From NCBI GenBank assembly GCA_038211505.1, contig JBBQVO010000001.1, positions 1-62,992 on the forward strand: DNA of 62,992 nucleotides, read 5' to 3'. The translations under genes were made by a program, and so were the position numbers. Of this stretch, positions 24,941 to 34,525 are shown one piece after another. Each line of letters opens with the position of its first letter. Positions within the stretch are counted from its first letter, which is position 1. The DNA is from JBBQVO01 sp038211505. GTDB taxonomy: Bacteria; Chloroflexota; Dehalococcoidia; DSTF01; JACRBR01. A model generated the notes under the pieces. That model had not been told where the DNA came from. It worked only from the letters and a program-made list of their open reading frames with translations, and ran no database searches.

Positions 24941-25371
24941 TCACGTTTCGCCGATCGGGCACGCGCGCAGTCGTCCAGATCGTCACGCCCTTGTTGTTGG
25001 CCACGATCGTCGCCGCGTGCGGGCACTTCGGCACATCGCCAGTGCACACCCCGGTGACGCGCCCGTTGACCGATGGCGAGACGATCGGCAGCGCGGATCG
25101 CAGCGCATCGGCCGGTGATCAGCAAGTACGGACGCTCTTGTCATTGACGTGCACCGGTGGAAGGCTCGCCGTTCGGACGCGCCTCGAAGGTTTGAAGGCG
25201 GCGACGGATTGCGCGAAGATCCCGCCGCAGAGCGTGCTCGACCGATATCTCGGCCAGGCGGTGATGATCTCGTATGCGGGCGGTCACCTCAAGATCGAGA
25301 ATCCCTCGGCGGGCACGATCGATCTCGTGGTCGATCAAGGAAACGTCACGGTGAGCGATGCTACGCCCTGA
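24937..25371 (+). CDS. Putative lipoprotein
   Basis: A 144-residue protein with an N-terminal signal (VVQIVTPLLLATIVAACG, lipobox VAAC, Cys ~28). Two further Cys (LTCTGG and ATDCAK) could form a disulfide. No family recognised. GTG start overlapping the ROK stop; the deaminase gene begins 14 bp before its end, so the three genes are probably co-transcribed. Confidence 0.6.
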   Translation: MITFRRSGTRAVVQIVTPLLLATIVAACGHFGTSPVHTPVTRPLTDGETIGSADRSASAGDQQVRTLLSLTCTGGRLAVRTRLEGLKAATDCAKIPPQSVLDRYLGQAVMISYAGGHLKIENPSAGTIDLVVDQGNVTVSDATP

Positions 25372-25903
25372 TCCCGACGCCTACTTCATGGGGATCGCGA
25401 TGGCGGTGCGCGCCCGCGCCAACTGCACGGGTCGCCGCGTCGGCGCGATCATCGTCCGCGACCGGCGGATCCTCAGCACCGGCTACAACGGCACGCCGAC
25501 GGGCATGCGCAACTGCGACGACGGCGGCTGCCATCGCTGCGCGAATCCGCAATCGTACGCGCCCGGCGAGGGTTATGACGTCTGTATCTGCGTCCACGCC
25601 GAGCAGAACGCGCTGCTTGCGGCCGCCCGCTTCGGGGTCGCGATCGAAGGTTGCACGATGTACACGACACTGCAGCCGTGCTTCGGATGTCTGAAGGAGT
25701 TGCTCCAGGCAAGCGTGAGCGAGCTGTGCTTCCTCGAACCGTGGCAGTCGAGGTTCGGCGAGCAGTACGCCGCCCTCGTCGATCGGCTGGGTGCGTCGCG
25801 GTTCCGTCGAGTTCCGGTGGCAGATGGCGACGCCGAGTGGGCGCTGGGGCGCTCGGGTGAGCGCGGCGAGCGCGCCCTGGGCCACGAAGCGCTCGGCGAG
25901 TGA
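25358..25903 (+). CDS. Deoxycytidylate deaminase-like zinc hydrolase
   Basis: A 181-residue enzyme of the dCMP/cytidine deaminase fold (ComEB type). Zinc-binding and catalytic motifs: CVHAEQNALL (HAE) and TLQPCFGCLKEL (PCxxC). The upstream part has the dCMP-deaminase-type Cys/His cluster CDDGGCHRCANP. It would convert dCMP to dUMP for thymidylate synthesis. It begins inside the end of the lipoprotein gene. The C-terminal ~25 residues are Arg/Glu/Gly-rich. Confidence 0.85.
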   Translation: MLRPDPDAYFMGIAMAVRARANCTGRRVGAIIVRDRRILSTGYNGTPTGMRNCDDGGCHRCANPQSYAPGEGYDVCICVHAEQNALLAAARFGVAIEGCTMYTTLQPCFGCLKELLQASVSELCFLEPWQSRFGEQYAALVDRLGASRFRRVPVADGDAEWALGRSGERGERALGHEALGE

Positions 25904-26025
25904 CCTCACCGGAGGACCAAAGCGTGTCTCGGCACACATCCTGCCATCGGACATAACGTCTCGTCGAGTAGAAGCACGAGGGCCGGCGGTGGTAGAGTGC
26001 CTCTCGTTGACGGCACTGGAGAGCC

Positions 26026-27141
26026 ATGCTCGACGTGTACCTCCTCACGCTCGTACTCTCGCTGGCGATTGGTATCGCAGCCACCGTGCTGCTGCTTGCG
26101 CTGTCCCGCACGGAGCGCTTCCTCGCGTTGTTTCACGTGCGCGGCGTCCAAGAGCGGCCACGATGGGGCGGCGTCGTCTTCCTTGCGACGTTCGCGTTGA
26201 CGCCGTTCGTGGCGTCGGCCGTCTCATCGCATGCGGATGAGCTGTTCTCCCCGAAATCGGGCAGCTTCCTGGGGTTGTTGGCGGCCACAGCGCTCGTCTT
26301 CCTCGTCGGGTTCTTCGACGACGTGCGGCTCGTCAGCCCGCAGGTGCGTCTGCTCGTGTTCGCGACGGGCGCCACGGCAGCGTATGCCGCGGGCTACCGA
26401 ATCGACGACGTCGGCCTGCCGTGGGGGCCGGAGATCCATCTCGGGTTCGCCGGGTTCGCGCTGACCGTGCTATGGATCGTGGCCGTGACGAACGCCATCA
26501 ACTGGATCGACGGCCGCGACGGTGTGGCGATGGGTGTCGCGATCTTTGCTTGCATCACGATGGCGCAGATCGCCGGACATTCGAATCACCCGACGGTGGC
26601 GCTGCTGCTCGTCGCGCTGGCCGGCGCCGGCCTCGGATTCCTGCCGTTCAACCTGCCGCCGGCATCGAGCTATGTCGGTGACTCAGGCGCCTACGTTCTC
26701 GGCTTCGTGCTCGGGACGCTATCGATCCGGGCGTCGACCGGGCCGACGAACCAGATCTTCATCGCCGTGCCGCTCGTCGCCCTCGGCTACCCGGTGCTCG
26801 ACTTCGTGCTCGCTACGGTGCGGCGGCTGCTGCATCACCAGCACCCGATGGTCGGCGACGAGGATCACATCCACCACCGCCTCGAAATGCACGGCGCCGG
26901 ACCGCGCGGCATGCTCGTGATCATCTATTCGTTCGCGGCCCTGTTCTCCGTCGGCGCCATCCTCCTGCACTACGTCGACGAGACGTGGATGGAGGCGTCC
27001 GTGCTTGCCGTGCTGCTTGTCGTCGTCGGCGGCACGTTGCTGCGGTTGGGGTACATCGTGACGATGTGGAACAGTCGCAGCGTCGTCTGGCTGCGTCAGC
27101 GCGTCTTCGCTCCGGCTGACCAGCACGATCGCGGCGGATAG
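26026..27141 (+). CDS. Undecaprenyl-phosphate N-acetylglucosaminyl-1-phosphate transferase-like (WecA/TagO family)
   Basis: A 371-residue polytopic membrane enzyme that starts lipid-linked glycan assembly by moving a sugar-1-phosphate to undecaprenyl phosphate. About ten hydrophobic segments; family motifs GFFDDVRLVSPQVRLL, NAINWIDGRDGVAMG and the cytoplasmic HIHHRLEMHG are present. The Asp in WIDGRDG and the HIHHR motif are expected active-site elements. Start ATG by fold. It opens a surface polysaccharide region (glycosyltransferases and rml genes downstream). Confidence 0.9.
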   Translation: MLDVYLLTLVLSLAIGIAATVLLLALSRTERFLALFHVRGVQERPRWGGVVFLATFALTPFVASAVSSHADELFSPKSGSFLGLLAATALVFLVGFFDDVRLVSPQVRLLVFATGATAAYAAGYRIDDVGLPWGPEIHLGFAGFALTVLWIVAVTNAINWIDGRDGVAMGVAIFACITMAQIAGHSNHPTVALLLVALAGAGLGFLPFNLPPASSYVGDSGAYVLGFVLGTLSIRASTGPTNQIFIAVPLVALGYPVLDFVLATVRRLLHHQHPMVGDEDHIHHRLEMHGAGPRGMLVIIYSFAALFSVGAILLHYVDETWMEASVLAVLLVVVGGTLLRLGYIVTMWNSRSVVWLRQRVFAPADQHDRGG

Positions 27142-27269
27142 CGCTCCCACCGGAACAGTGACACAGAGGTTTGCCCGACCGCCGTCGATCTGTGGTGCGC
27201 GGCGGCGGCGTATGTTCGTGTCCAACGTCGGCCGCCGATCTCTCCCCGCGCTCCGTGGTCGATAGCTGA

Positions 27270-28127
27270 CTAACGTGTAAAGGCATGGCGCCCGAGCATG
27301 TATGTCGCGCGGGCGGCGATGCCGGCGGCCGTGGCTGCGTCCCGGGCGATGTTGCCGCGGAGGTGCTTCCGGTAGTAGCGCCACATGCTCTTGTGGCGCT
27401 CGATGATCATCCGTGACGACGGATGAGCGCTGACGCCGATCGTGTGATACATCCGCGACGCCGGGTTGTAAACGACGCTGTAGCCCGCATCACGAACGCG
27501 GCGGCAGAGATCGACGTCCTCGGCGAACATGAAGAAGCCGCTATCCCAGCCTCCTACTTCGTCGAAGACCCGACGTGAGATGACGATCGCCGCGCCGCTC
27601 ACCCAATCGACTTCACGAATCGACGAATGGTCGAAGTCGGACATGAGATATGAGCTTGAAAACCGATTGCGCGGCAGGATGCGCGTAAAGATCGAGTAGC
27701 GGTTGAAGAGCGCGGCGCCGTAGCCCGGGAAGGCGCGACAACTCAGCTGCAGCGATCCGTCGTCGTTGAGGAGCTTCGGCGCGACGATGCCGGTTTCTTG
27801 ATGCTCGTTCAGGTAGGCGACAAGCGGCGTCAGCGCGTCGTCGTCGAGCCGAATATCCGGATTGAGTTGCGCGATGATCGCGCCCGAAGATGCTGCGACG
27901 CCGTCATTGATCGCGGCCGAGAGGCCGCCGTTTGTCGAGCGGCGGATCACACGCACCCACGGATAGTTGAGCTCGATCATCTCGGCTGTACCGTCCGGCG
28001 ACGCGTTGTCAACGATGATCGTCTCGTAATTTGCATCCCCAAGATGCTCGCGTATCGAATCGAGACACGCAGGCAGCACCGCGCGCGAGTTGTAGCTGAT
28101 GATGACGATCGAGAGATCGAGGCTCAC
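27270..28127 (-). CDS. Family 2 glycosyltransferase
   Basis: A 285-residue GT-A enzyme. It begins LDLSIVIISYNSRAVLPACL, has the nucleotide-sugar region IIVDNASPDGTAEMIE and the DxD-like LNPDIRL (residues ~89-95), with the acceptor-side FMFAEDVDLCRRVRDAGYSV. The C-terminus has a hydrophobic stretch. It resembles rhamnosyl- and N-acetylglucosaminyl-transferases of O-antigen-like loci. GTG start overlaps the next upstream gene's stop by 4 nt. Confidence 0.88.
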   Translation of the reverse strand: MSLDLSIVIISYNSRAVLPACLDSIREHLGDANYETIIVDNASPDGTAEMIELNYPWVRVIRRSTNGGLSAAINDGVAASSGAIIAQLNPDIRLDDDALTPLVAYLNEHQETGIVAPKLLNDDGSLQLSCRAFPGYGAALFNRYSIFTRILPRNRFSSSYLMSDFDHSSIREVDWVSGAAIVISRRVFDEVGGWDSGFFMFAEDVDLCRRVRDAGYSVVYNPASRMYHTIGVSAHPSSRMIIERHKSMWRYYRKHLRGNIARDAATAAGIAARATYMLGRHAFTR

Positions 28128-29275
28128 CGGGAAGTCACCTCGCGCCGCACGACGCGTTCGAAAACTGCGTGCGTTTCATCCGCCGCCCGCCGCCAACTGA
28201 ACTGCGCCGCGCGGCGGAGACCGCGCTCCGCGAGATCGCGCCGCTGATCGCCATCGGAAAGCAGCCGACGGAGGCCGTCGCGGATGACGTCGGTCGACAG
28301 AGGATCAACGAGTAGCGCCGCGTCGGCGGCGACTTCGGCGGTGGCGGAGACGTTCGATGTGAGGACCGGCAAGCCGCAGGCCATCGCCTCGAGCACCGGC
28401 AGCCCGAACCCCTCGTAGAGGGACGGGAAGGCGAACACCGTCGCGGCGCGATAGAACGCCGGCAGATCGGCGGCGGCGACGTAGCCGGGGAAGATCACTC
28501 GATCCTTCATGCGGAGACTCTCGATGAGCGCAAGATCTACCTCGTACTTCCACGCACGCTGGCCGATGACAACGAGCGGATAGTCGATGCCTTCATCGCG
28601 CAGCACCCGCATTGCGCGGATCAGGCGTCCGCGATTTTTCCCCGGTTCGAGGCTGCCGACACTCAGCACGTACGGCCCTTCGAGGCCATAGCGCTGAACC
28701 AGGGCGCGCGCCTCGGCGGCATCGCCGGGGACGTACTGCGATCCCGCCGCCTCGTACACCGTGGCGATTTTCGCTGGCGCGACGCCGAGCAGCCGCGCCA
28801 CATCGTCGCGCACGGCGTTCGATGGCACGATGATCGCGTCGGCGACGCGAGCCGAGAGTCGCGTCAGCGTACGCATGTAGATCCGTCGCGCTACGGGGTA
28901 GCGTTCGGGGATGCGCTCGAACGTCAGGTCGTGAATCGTGACGACGCGACGGCACGAGACGCCGTGCAGCGGCAAGGTGTGGTGCGTCGAGTGCAGCACG
29001 TCGGCGCCGAGACGACCGAGCGAACCCGGGAGCTGTCGCTGCTCCCAGATGAGGCGCTGCACACGTGAAACGGCGTTGACGTGTTCGGTGCGCCAGTCGG
29101 GGCGGTCGGCGAGCTCGGCGTCGAACCAATCCCCGCGCGTGTAGAGGGCGTAGCCGTCGCGGCGATCGCGCTGCGCGAGAGCGCGCACGAGCTCGATCGC
29201 GTAGACGCCGGCGCCGGCAGGCAGCGGGGGAATCGATGTTGCGTCGATGGCGATTCTCACAGGGAGATTATCCAC
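28124..29275 (-). CDS. Family 4 glycosyltransferase
   Basis: A 383-residue GT-B enzyme. The C-terminal nucleotide-sugar domain has YVLSVGSLEPGKNRGRLIRA, then AFPSLYEGFGLPVLEAMACG (EX7E motif) near residue 297. The N-terminal domain begins RIAIDATSIPPLPAGAGVYA. The sequence resembles mannosyl- or rhamnosyl-transferases of surface glycans. It overlaps the GT2 gene by 4 nt. Confidence 0.9.
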   Translation of the reverse strand: MDNLPVRIAIDATSIPPLPAGAGVYAIELVRALAQRDRRDGYALYTRGDWFDAELADRPDWRTEHVNAVSRVQRLIWEQRQLPGSLGRLGADVLHSTHHTLPLHGVSCRRVVTIHDLTFERIPERYPVARRIYMRTLTRLSARVADAIIVPSNAVRDDVARLLGVAPAKIATVYEAAGSQYVPGDAAEARALVQRYGLEGPYVLSVGSLEPGKNRGRLIRAMRVLRDEGIDYPLVVIGQRAWKYEVDLALIESLRMKDRVIFPGYVAAADLPAFYRAATVFAFPSLYEGFGLPVLEAMACGLPVLTSNVSATAEVAADAALLVDPLSTDVIRDGLRRLLSDGDQRRDLAERGLRRAAQFSWRRAADETHAVFERVVRREVTSR

Positions 29276-29329
29276 AGATGGACACAGAACAGCACAGAGG
29301 ATGGGGTTGAAGCGGCGATTGCTCGTGAA

Positions 29330-30250
29330 CTAGAAATCAGCGACCTGCTTCGTTCGGGACATGCGGCCGCGGTAGTAGTCGACGGCGCCGAGGAGCATCG
29401 CTCGGAGCAGGCGCCACTCTCCGCGCGATGCCATGCGCACGGCCGTCGCGACGCGCGTAAGCCAGAAGTACGCGGTGAAGCGGGCGTAGGCGATGCGCGA
29501 TGTGGTGTTCTTGCGGACGAGATAGAGGCGGTTGCGCGTCGCGTAATACTGCTTGAACGGCGTCATCCAGCCGCCGCCGCTCGAACCGCTCTCGCGATGA
29601 TAGATGACGGCCGAAGGCTCGTAGCGGATGTGGTATCCGAATGCGCGGGCGCGGCGCAGCCAGTCCGTCTCTTCGTAGTACATGAAGAAGCGCTCGTCGA
29701 GGCGGCCGGCGTCTCGGAACGCCTGCGCCGGCACGAGCGCGCAGCAGAAGCTCGCCGTCTCGAGATCGTCGCGCCTGGTGTTGGTTGCCGCGCCGTCGAG
29801 CTGTCCGTGAAATGTGTCACGAAAAAGACCGAGACTCCAATCGAAGCCGCCAGCATGTGTGCTGATGCGGCGATGATCGTCGGCGAAGAGAATCTTCGGA
29901 ACGACGATCGTCTGGGCGTCGGCCGCGTCGCTCATCCGGCGCAGGAAGTTCGGCGAAAGCGTCGTGTCGTTGTTGAGGAAGAGCACGGACTCGCGCTGGT
30001 CGATGAAGCCGCGGTCGAACGGCAGATTGACGCCGGCGGCGAAGCCGATGTTCTCGTTGCAACGAACGAATGTGCCATCCGGGAACGCCGCTTCGATCGT
30101 GGCCATCGAGCCATCGGTCGAGCCGGAATCGACGACGATCAGTCGCCAGTTCGCATACTCGACTGCCGCGAGCGACGCGCAGAAATCGTCGATGAAGGCG
30201 GCGCTGTTGTAGTTGACGACGACAATGGCGACGGGCGGCGACTCAGGCAT
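29330..30250 (-). CDS. Family 2 glycosyltransferase (rhamnosyltransferase-like)
   Basis: A 306-residue GT-A enzyme: VAIVVVNYNSAAFIDDFC, IVVDSGSTDGSMATIE, the DxD-like FLNNDTTLSPNF and MYYEETDWLRRARAFGYHIR. The start was taken at ATG 30250, right before the fold and 8 bp inside the rmlD 3' end; an upstream ATG at 30277 is possible. The overlap with rmlD supports use of a dTDP-sugar donor, by association only. Confidence 0.85.
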   Translation of the reverse strand: MPESPPVAIVVVNYNSAAFIDDFCASLAAVEYANWRLIVVDSGSTDGSMATIEAAFPDGTFVRCNENIGFAAGVNLPFDRGFIDQRESVLFLNNDTTLSPNFLRRMSDAADAQTIVVPKILFADDHRRISTHAGGFDWSLGLFRDTFHGQLDGAATNTRRDDLETASFCCALVPAQAFRDAGRLDERFFMYYEETDWLRRARAFGYHIRYEPSAVIYHRESGSSGGGWMTPFKQYYATRNRLYLVRKNTTSRIAYARFTAYFWLTRVATAVRMASRGEWRLLRAMLLGAVDYYRGRMSRTKQVADF

Positions 30251-31109
30251 CGGCGCGGACGCGGTTTCGTTCGACATACCGCGCCAGCGCGTCCTGCCAC
30301 GGACGCAGCATGACGCCGACAGCGGCCGCGCGCGTGTTGGCGAGCACCGAGTACGGCGGCTTCTGCGGTCCATCGTAGCCGCCGGCGCGCAGTTCCGGCG
30401 TCGTGACGGCCGCTACGGGCAGCTCGCCATATCCCAGCAGGCGCAAGATCTCGATCGCCCAGTCGAAGCGCGATGCCTCCCCCGCGTTCGTTAGGTGATA
30501 GATGCCGGGCGGCGCGGCGGCGTCGATCAGCTTTGCGATTGCTGCGGCGAGGTCGTCGGTTTCGGTGGGCGTGGCGATTTCGTCTGTGACAAAGCTCAGG
30601 TTGCGGCCGGCGGTCGCCGCGGCCCGCACCTTCTCGATGAAATTGTTGCCGCCGTCACCGTAGAGCCACGACGTGCGGACGATCAGCGTATCGGGACAGG
30701 CAGCGGCGGCCAGCACTTCGCCGTCAAGCTTCGAGATCGCGTAGGCGTTGAGCGGGCCCGTGGCGTCGCTTTCGATATACGGCTCGCGCTTCGCGCCGGC
30801 GTACACCTCGTTCGTGCTGATCGCGATGAGCCGCACGCCGATGCTCGCGCATGCACGCGCGACGTTCTCGGTGCCGATGCCGTTGATGGCACGCGCGAGC
30901 CCCGGTTCGCGCTCGCAGCGATTGGTGTCGGTAAGCGCCGCGGAATGGATGACGACGTTCGGACGATGCTGCGCGATCGTCGAACGGACGGCGTCGACGT
31001 CCGCAATGTCGAGATCGCTGTGGCCGAGCGCAACAACATCGTGCATCGCTAACGTGCGTTGGAGACTGCGGCCGAGCTGGCCGTTCGCGCCTGTGATCAG
31101 GATCTTCAT
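30243..31109 (-). CDS. rmlD: dTDP-4-dehydrorhamnose reductase
   Basis: A 288-residue NAD(P)-dependent reductase. It begins KILITGANGQLGRSLQRTLA (GxxGQLG, the RmlD signature); the catalytic triad region includes YAISKLDGEVLA. It carries out the last step to dTDP-L-rhamnose. Start at ATG 31109, with TACACT 7 nt upstream; a TTG one codon upstream is less likely. It is separated from rmlB by 194 bp of repeat-containing DNA, and an rmlC gene is not present. Confidence 0.92.
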   Translation of the reverse strand: MKILITGANGQLGRSLQRTLAMHDVVALGHSDLDIADVDAVRSTIAQHRPNVVIHSAALTDTNRCEREPGLARAINGIGTENVARACASIGVRLIAISTNEVYAGAKREPYIESDATGPLNAYAISKLDGEVLAAAACPDTLIVRTSWLYGDGGNNFIEKVRAAATAGRNLSFVTDEIATPTETDDLAAAIAKLIDAAAPPGIYHLTNAGEASRFDWAIEILRLLGYGELPVAAVTTPELRAGGYDGPQKPPYSVLANTRAAAVGVMLRPWQDALARYVERNRVRADA

Positions 31110-31116
31110 CAAGGTG

Positions 31117-31122
31117 AGTGTA
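31117..31122 (-). promoter_or_regulatory. -10 box of a probable leaderless rmlD transcript
   Basis: TACACT on the minus strand, 7 nt before the ATG at 31109. No ribosome binding site. Confidence 0.35.
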
Positions 31123-31215
31123 GCGGCTCAGCGAGCATGCCTAGCCGTCGGTCTCGCGCGGCACCGAGTGGATGATCGCGACTGGTGGACTGCGCAAGTC
31201 CGGCGTCCCGAACGG

Positions 31216-31242
31216 ACGGTCGAAGGGCGGCCATCCCACGTG
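31216..31242. repeat. GGCGGCC-TGCCACGTGCG repeat copy
   Basis: GTCGAAGGGCGGCCATCCCA followed by CGTGCGCGG. Related copies occur at 37431-37460, 37506-37534 and 49631-49658. A short imperfect dyad lies inside. Located between rmlD and rmlB. Confidence 0.45.
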
Positions 31243-31303
31243 CGCGGCTTCTTGTTCATTTCAGAACGGACACAGTTAAACGAGCAGCGTCATTGCGTGG
31301 TCG

Positions 31304-32335
31304 TTACTCGGCGTACGGGCGGGAGGTGGCGAGGCGGTCGGCGTACTGGCGCTCGTAATACGCGCGAAACTCGCCGGACTTGATCTTCTCCCACCAGCTG
31401 CGGTTGTCGGCATACCACCGGACGGTACGCTCCATCGCCGCGTCGAAGTCGTACTGCGGCCGCCAGCCAAGCGCGCGGAGCTTCGTCCAGTCCATGTAGT
31501 AACAGGGATCGTGACCGGCGCGATCATCGACGAAGTGGATCAGGTCGTACGGCTTGTCGAGCAGGTCGAGGATGGCGCGCGCAACATCGATGTTCGGGCG
31601 GTGGTTGTCAGCCTGGATGTTGTACGCTTCGCCCTTCTCGCCGCGATCGAGCAGCAGCAGCAGCGCCCGCACGTTGTCTTCGACGTAGAGGCGGTCGCGC
31701 ATCTGCAGACCTTCGCCGTAGAGCGGCAGCGGCTCGTTGTCGAGCGCGTTCGTCACGAACAGCGGGATCGCCTTCTCGGGATACTGATACGGGCCGACGT
31801 TGTTGGCCGGGCGAGCGACGACGACCTGCAGTCCGTACGTCTCGGCGAAGGCGTGGCACATCATGTCGCCCGCCGCCTTGCTCACGGCGTACGGGCTGCG
31901 CGGCTTGAAGGCGTCGTCTTCGCGACGCGGATTCTCTTCCGTCGCGGGCCCGTAGACCTCGTCGGTCGAGATATGCAACATGCGCTCGACGCTGTAATCG
32001 CGCGCGGACGACAGCACGTTGTAGGCGCCGCGCAGGTTCGTCTCCATAAAGTCGGCGGCGTCGTCGATCGATCGGTCCACGTGCGTTTCGGCGGCAAAGT
32101 TCACGACAGCATCGCAGCCGCGCATCGCCTCGGCTACGGCCGCGGCGTCGGCGATGTTGCCGTGCACGAATGAGTAGCGCTTGTCGCCCGCGACATCGTT
32201 GAGGTTCTCGAGGTTGCCGGCGTACGTCAGCGCGTCGAAGTTGACGACTTCAACGTCCGGGCGCTCACGCATGACGTAGCGGATGAAATTGCTGCCGATG
32301 AAGCCGGCGCCACCGGCGACGAGCATCCGTCGCAT
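31304..32335 (-). CDS. rmlB: dTDP-glucose 4,6-dehydratase
   Basis: A 343-residue extended SDR. The cofactor motif is LVAGGAGFIGSNFIRYV; the catalytic region has HISTDEVYGP (Thr-Asp-Glu) and the YAVSKAAGDMM Tyr-Lys pair (~residue 150). It converts dTDP-glucose to dTDP-4-keto-6-deoxyglucose. Its ATG overlaps the stop codon of rmlA by one base (TGATG), so the two are translated as a coupled pair. Confidence 0.96.
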   Translation of the reverse strand: MRRMLVAGGAGFIGSNFIRYVMRERPDVEVVNFDALTYAGNLENLNDVAGDKRYSFVHGNIADAAAVAEAMRGCDAVVNFAAETHVDRSIDDAADFMETNLRGAYNVLSSARDYSVERMLHISTDEVYGPATEENPRREDDAFKPRSPYAVSKAAGDMMCHAFAETYGLQVVVARPANNVGPYQYPEKAIPLFVTNALDNEPLPLYGEGLQMRDRLYVEDNVRALLLLLDRGEKGEAYNIQADNHRPNIDVARAILDLLDKPYDLIHFVDDRAGHDPCYYMDWTKLRALGWRPQYDFDAAMERTVRWYADNRSWWEKIKSGEFRAYYERQYADRLATSRPYAE

Positions 32336-33405
32336 CAGGGCACCCGTATTCGGCTGAAGTCGCCGAGGATCATCGTGTAGCCGCGTGGCTTCCGGTCATC
32401 GCCGACCAACTCAACATCGCGGCCGATCAGACTCTGCTCGATGCGGTGGCCGAGATGCTTGATCGTCGTATTCTCGAGCACGACACTGCCGGCGATCTCG
32501 CTCTCGACGATATGACAGTTGCGGTCGATCGACGTGAACGGGCCCACGTACGAGTTCTCGATACGCGTGTGCTCGCCGATGATCGCCGGGCCGCTGATCA
32601 CGCTGTTGACGATTGTGCATCCCTCTTGAAGGACGACGCGGCCGTGCAGTTTCGAGTCTTCATCGACGCTGCCGCCGCTGCGGTCGTCCGGTAACGATTC
32701 GAGAACGATGCGGTTGGCGGCGAGCAGGTCGTCGTGACGGCCGGTATCGATCCACTCGCCTTGCACCACTTCGGCACGGACTTCCGATCCGTTGTCGAGC
32801 AGCCACTGGATCGTATCCGTGATCTCGAGTTCGCCGCGCGCGGAGGGCTTGATGTTCGCGATCGCCTCGAAGACGCGGCTCGTGAACATGTAAATGCCGA
32901 TGACGGCGAGATCGCTCGGCGGCTGCTGCGGCTTTTCGACGACCCGCACCAGGCGCTCGCCTTCGAACGCAGCCACGCCGAACTCGCGCGCGTCGGGCAC
33001 TTGCTTGAGGACGATCGTCGAGTCGGCATTGGAGGCGGCGAACGCTTCGACGAACGAAACGATCCCGTGCGTGAGGAAGTTGTCGCCGAGATACGTGACG
33101 AACGGCGCATCGCCGAGCTCATCGCGGGCGATGGCGATCGCCTGGGCGATGCCGCCCGGCTCAAGCTGCGTGATGTAGGTGATGTTGGCGCCGAATCGGC
33201 TGCCATCGCCGGCCTCCCGGCGCACCTGGTCGCCGGTTTCGGGCGTGATGACGATCGAGATGTCGCTAATGCCGGCTTCAACCAGCTGCTCGATCGCGTA
33301 GAAGACGATCGGCTTGTTGGCGATCGGAACCAGTTGCTTCGCGCCCGTGTACGTCAGCGGCCGCAGCCGGCTGCCTTTGCCGCCGCAGAGCACGAGTCCC
33401 TTCAT
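32335..33405 (-). CDS. rmlA: Glucose-1-phosphate thymidylyltransferase (long form)
   Basis: A 356-residue nucleotidyltransferase of the RmlA_long type. The activation loop is VLCGGKGSRLRPLTYTGAKQ, with the usual catalytic VTYLGDNFL region near residue 104. The C-terminal ~110 residues form left-handed beta-helix repeats (VVLQEGCTIVNSVISGPAII). The start was set at ATG 33405, preceded by GAAGGGA; the longer frame to 33429 adds eight unlikely residues. It makes dTDP-glucose for RmlB. Confidence 0.95.
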   Translation of the reverse strand: MKGLVLCGGKGSRLRPLTYTGAKQLVPIANKPIVFYAIEQLVEAGISDISIVITPETGDQVRREAGDGSRFGANITYITQLEPGGIAQAIAIARDELGDAPFVTYLGDNFLTHGIVSFVEAFAASNADSTIVLKQVPDAREFGVAAFEGERLVRVVEKPQQPPSDLAVIGIYMFTSRVFEAIANIKPSARGELEITDTIQWLLDNGSEVRAEVVQGEWIDTGRHDDLLAANRIVLESLPDDRSGGSVDEDSKLHGRVVLQEGCTIVNSVISGPAIIGEHTRIENSYVGPFTSIDRNCHIVESEIAGSVVLENTTIKHLGHRIEQSLIGRDVELVGDDRKPRGYTMILGDFSRIRVP

Positions 33406-33639
33406 GGATCCCTTCGTCGATCTCGCCATAACGGGGCCAGTCTACCATTCGCTACGGGCTCGAAATGTTCCACCACAGGGGCACGGAGGCACAGAGGTTT
33501 GGTGAGATCGTGATCACGTTAGGTTCGTCGTTCTGGCGGCCTCTCTGTAGTTTCGACTCCAGGCGAGCGATCAACTAGCCCTCGCGGCGGGCGGGTGGCA
33601 AGATCGCTGAAGAATCAGGTGCTGAGCAGCGGAGGACGC

Positions 33640-34422
33640 ATGGACGTACGGGGAAAGACAGCGATCGTTACGGGTTCGGCCGTAGGTGTCGGGCGCGCGA
33701 CAGCCCTCGATCTCGCGAAGCGCGGCGCGAACGTCGTGATCAACTACGCGCGCTCGGAAGATGATGCGAAGGAGGCCGTCCGACTCGTCGAGGCGGCGGG
33801 CGCGAAGGCGCTGCTCGTGAAGACCGACGTCGCCGACGACGCGCAGGTGCAGTCGATGGTGCGGCAGACCGTCGAGGCGTTCGGCGGGCTGCATATTCTC
33901 GTCAACAATGCGGCGATGACGCACTTCGTCGGATTCCCCGATCTCGATGGCATGAAGTCGGAATACTGGGACGACATCTTCGCGGTCAACGTGAAAGGCG
34001 CGTTCTTCTGCTCGCGCGCCGCAGCGAAGGCGATGCGTGCGACGCTCACTGGAGGCGAACGGGGCGGCGCCATCGTCAACGTGGCATCGGTGGCCGGCGT
34101 CCGAGCGATCGGCAGCTCGATCGCCTACGCGGCATCGAAAGCGGCGCTGATCAACATGACGGTAGCGCTTGCCCGCGTGCTTGGGCCGGAGATCCGCGTC
34201 AATTGCGTCGCGCCCGGGTTCATCGAGACGCGCTGGCTACGCGGCGGTCTCGGCGACGAGATCTACGACATCGGCAAGGCGTCGCAGACGAAGCTCGCGC
34301 CGCTGAAAGCCGTCTGTCAGCCGGAAGACGTCTCGCAGTTGATCCTCAGCCTCATCGAAGGCGCGGATCTCGTCACGGGGCAGACAGTGGTGATCGACGG
34401 CGGCGTAGGCATCGCTGGCTAG
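33640..34422 (+). CDS. Short-chain dehydrogenase/reductase
   Basis: A 260-residue SDR. The cofactor motif is IVTGSAVGVGRATALDLAK (TGxxxGxG), the NNAAMT motif follows, and the catalytic Tyr-Lys is IAYAASKAALINM near residue 165; the catalytic Ser is in NVASVAGV. It is similar in overall look to 3-oxoacyl-ACP reductases (FabG-like), but the substrate cannot be determined. The ATG at 33640 has GGAGG upstream. It lies just 5' of rnpB. Confidence 0.88.
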   Translation: MDVRGKTAIVTGSAVGVGRATALDLAKRGANVVINYARSEDDAKEAVRLVEAAGAKALLVKTDVADDAQVQSMVRQTVEAFGGLHILVNNAAMTHFVGFPDLDGMKSEYWDDIFAVNVKGAFFCSRAAAKAMRATLTGGERGGAIVNVASVAGVRAIGSSIAYAASKAALINMTVALARVLGPEIRVNCVAPGFIETRWLRGGLGDEIYDIGKASQTKLAPLKAVCQPEDVSQLILSLIEGADLVTGQTVVIDGGVGIAG

Positions 34423-34525
34423 TCAAACATCCGCTTGTGTGCGCGTCGACCGTCCCAACTCTCCCCACAGTAATCCCTCTGTGTCCTCTGTGGATCAGTC
34501 GTCCGTCGCATCGGGTAGCATGCGG

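Noticed and set aside
26129..26144. Half-match to parS (TGTTTCACGTGC) inside the WecA-like gene
   Set aside because: Only the left arm matches; the right arm is coding sequence unrelated to the palindrome.
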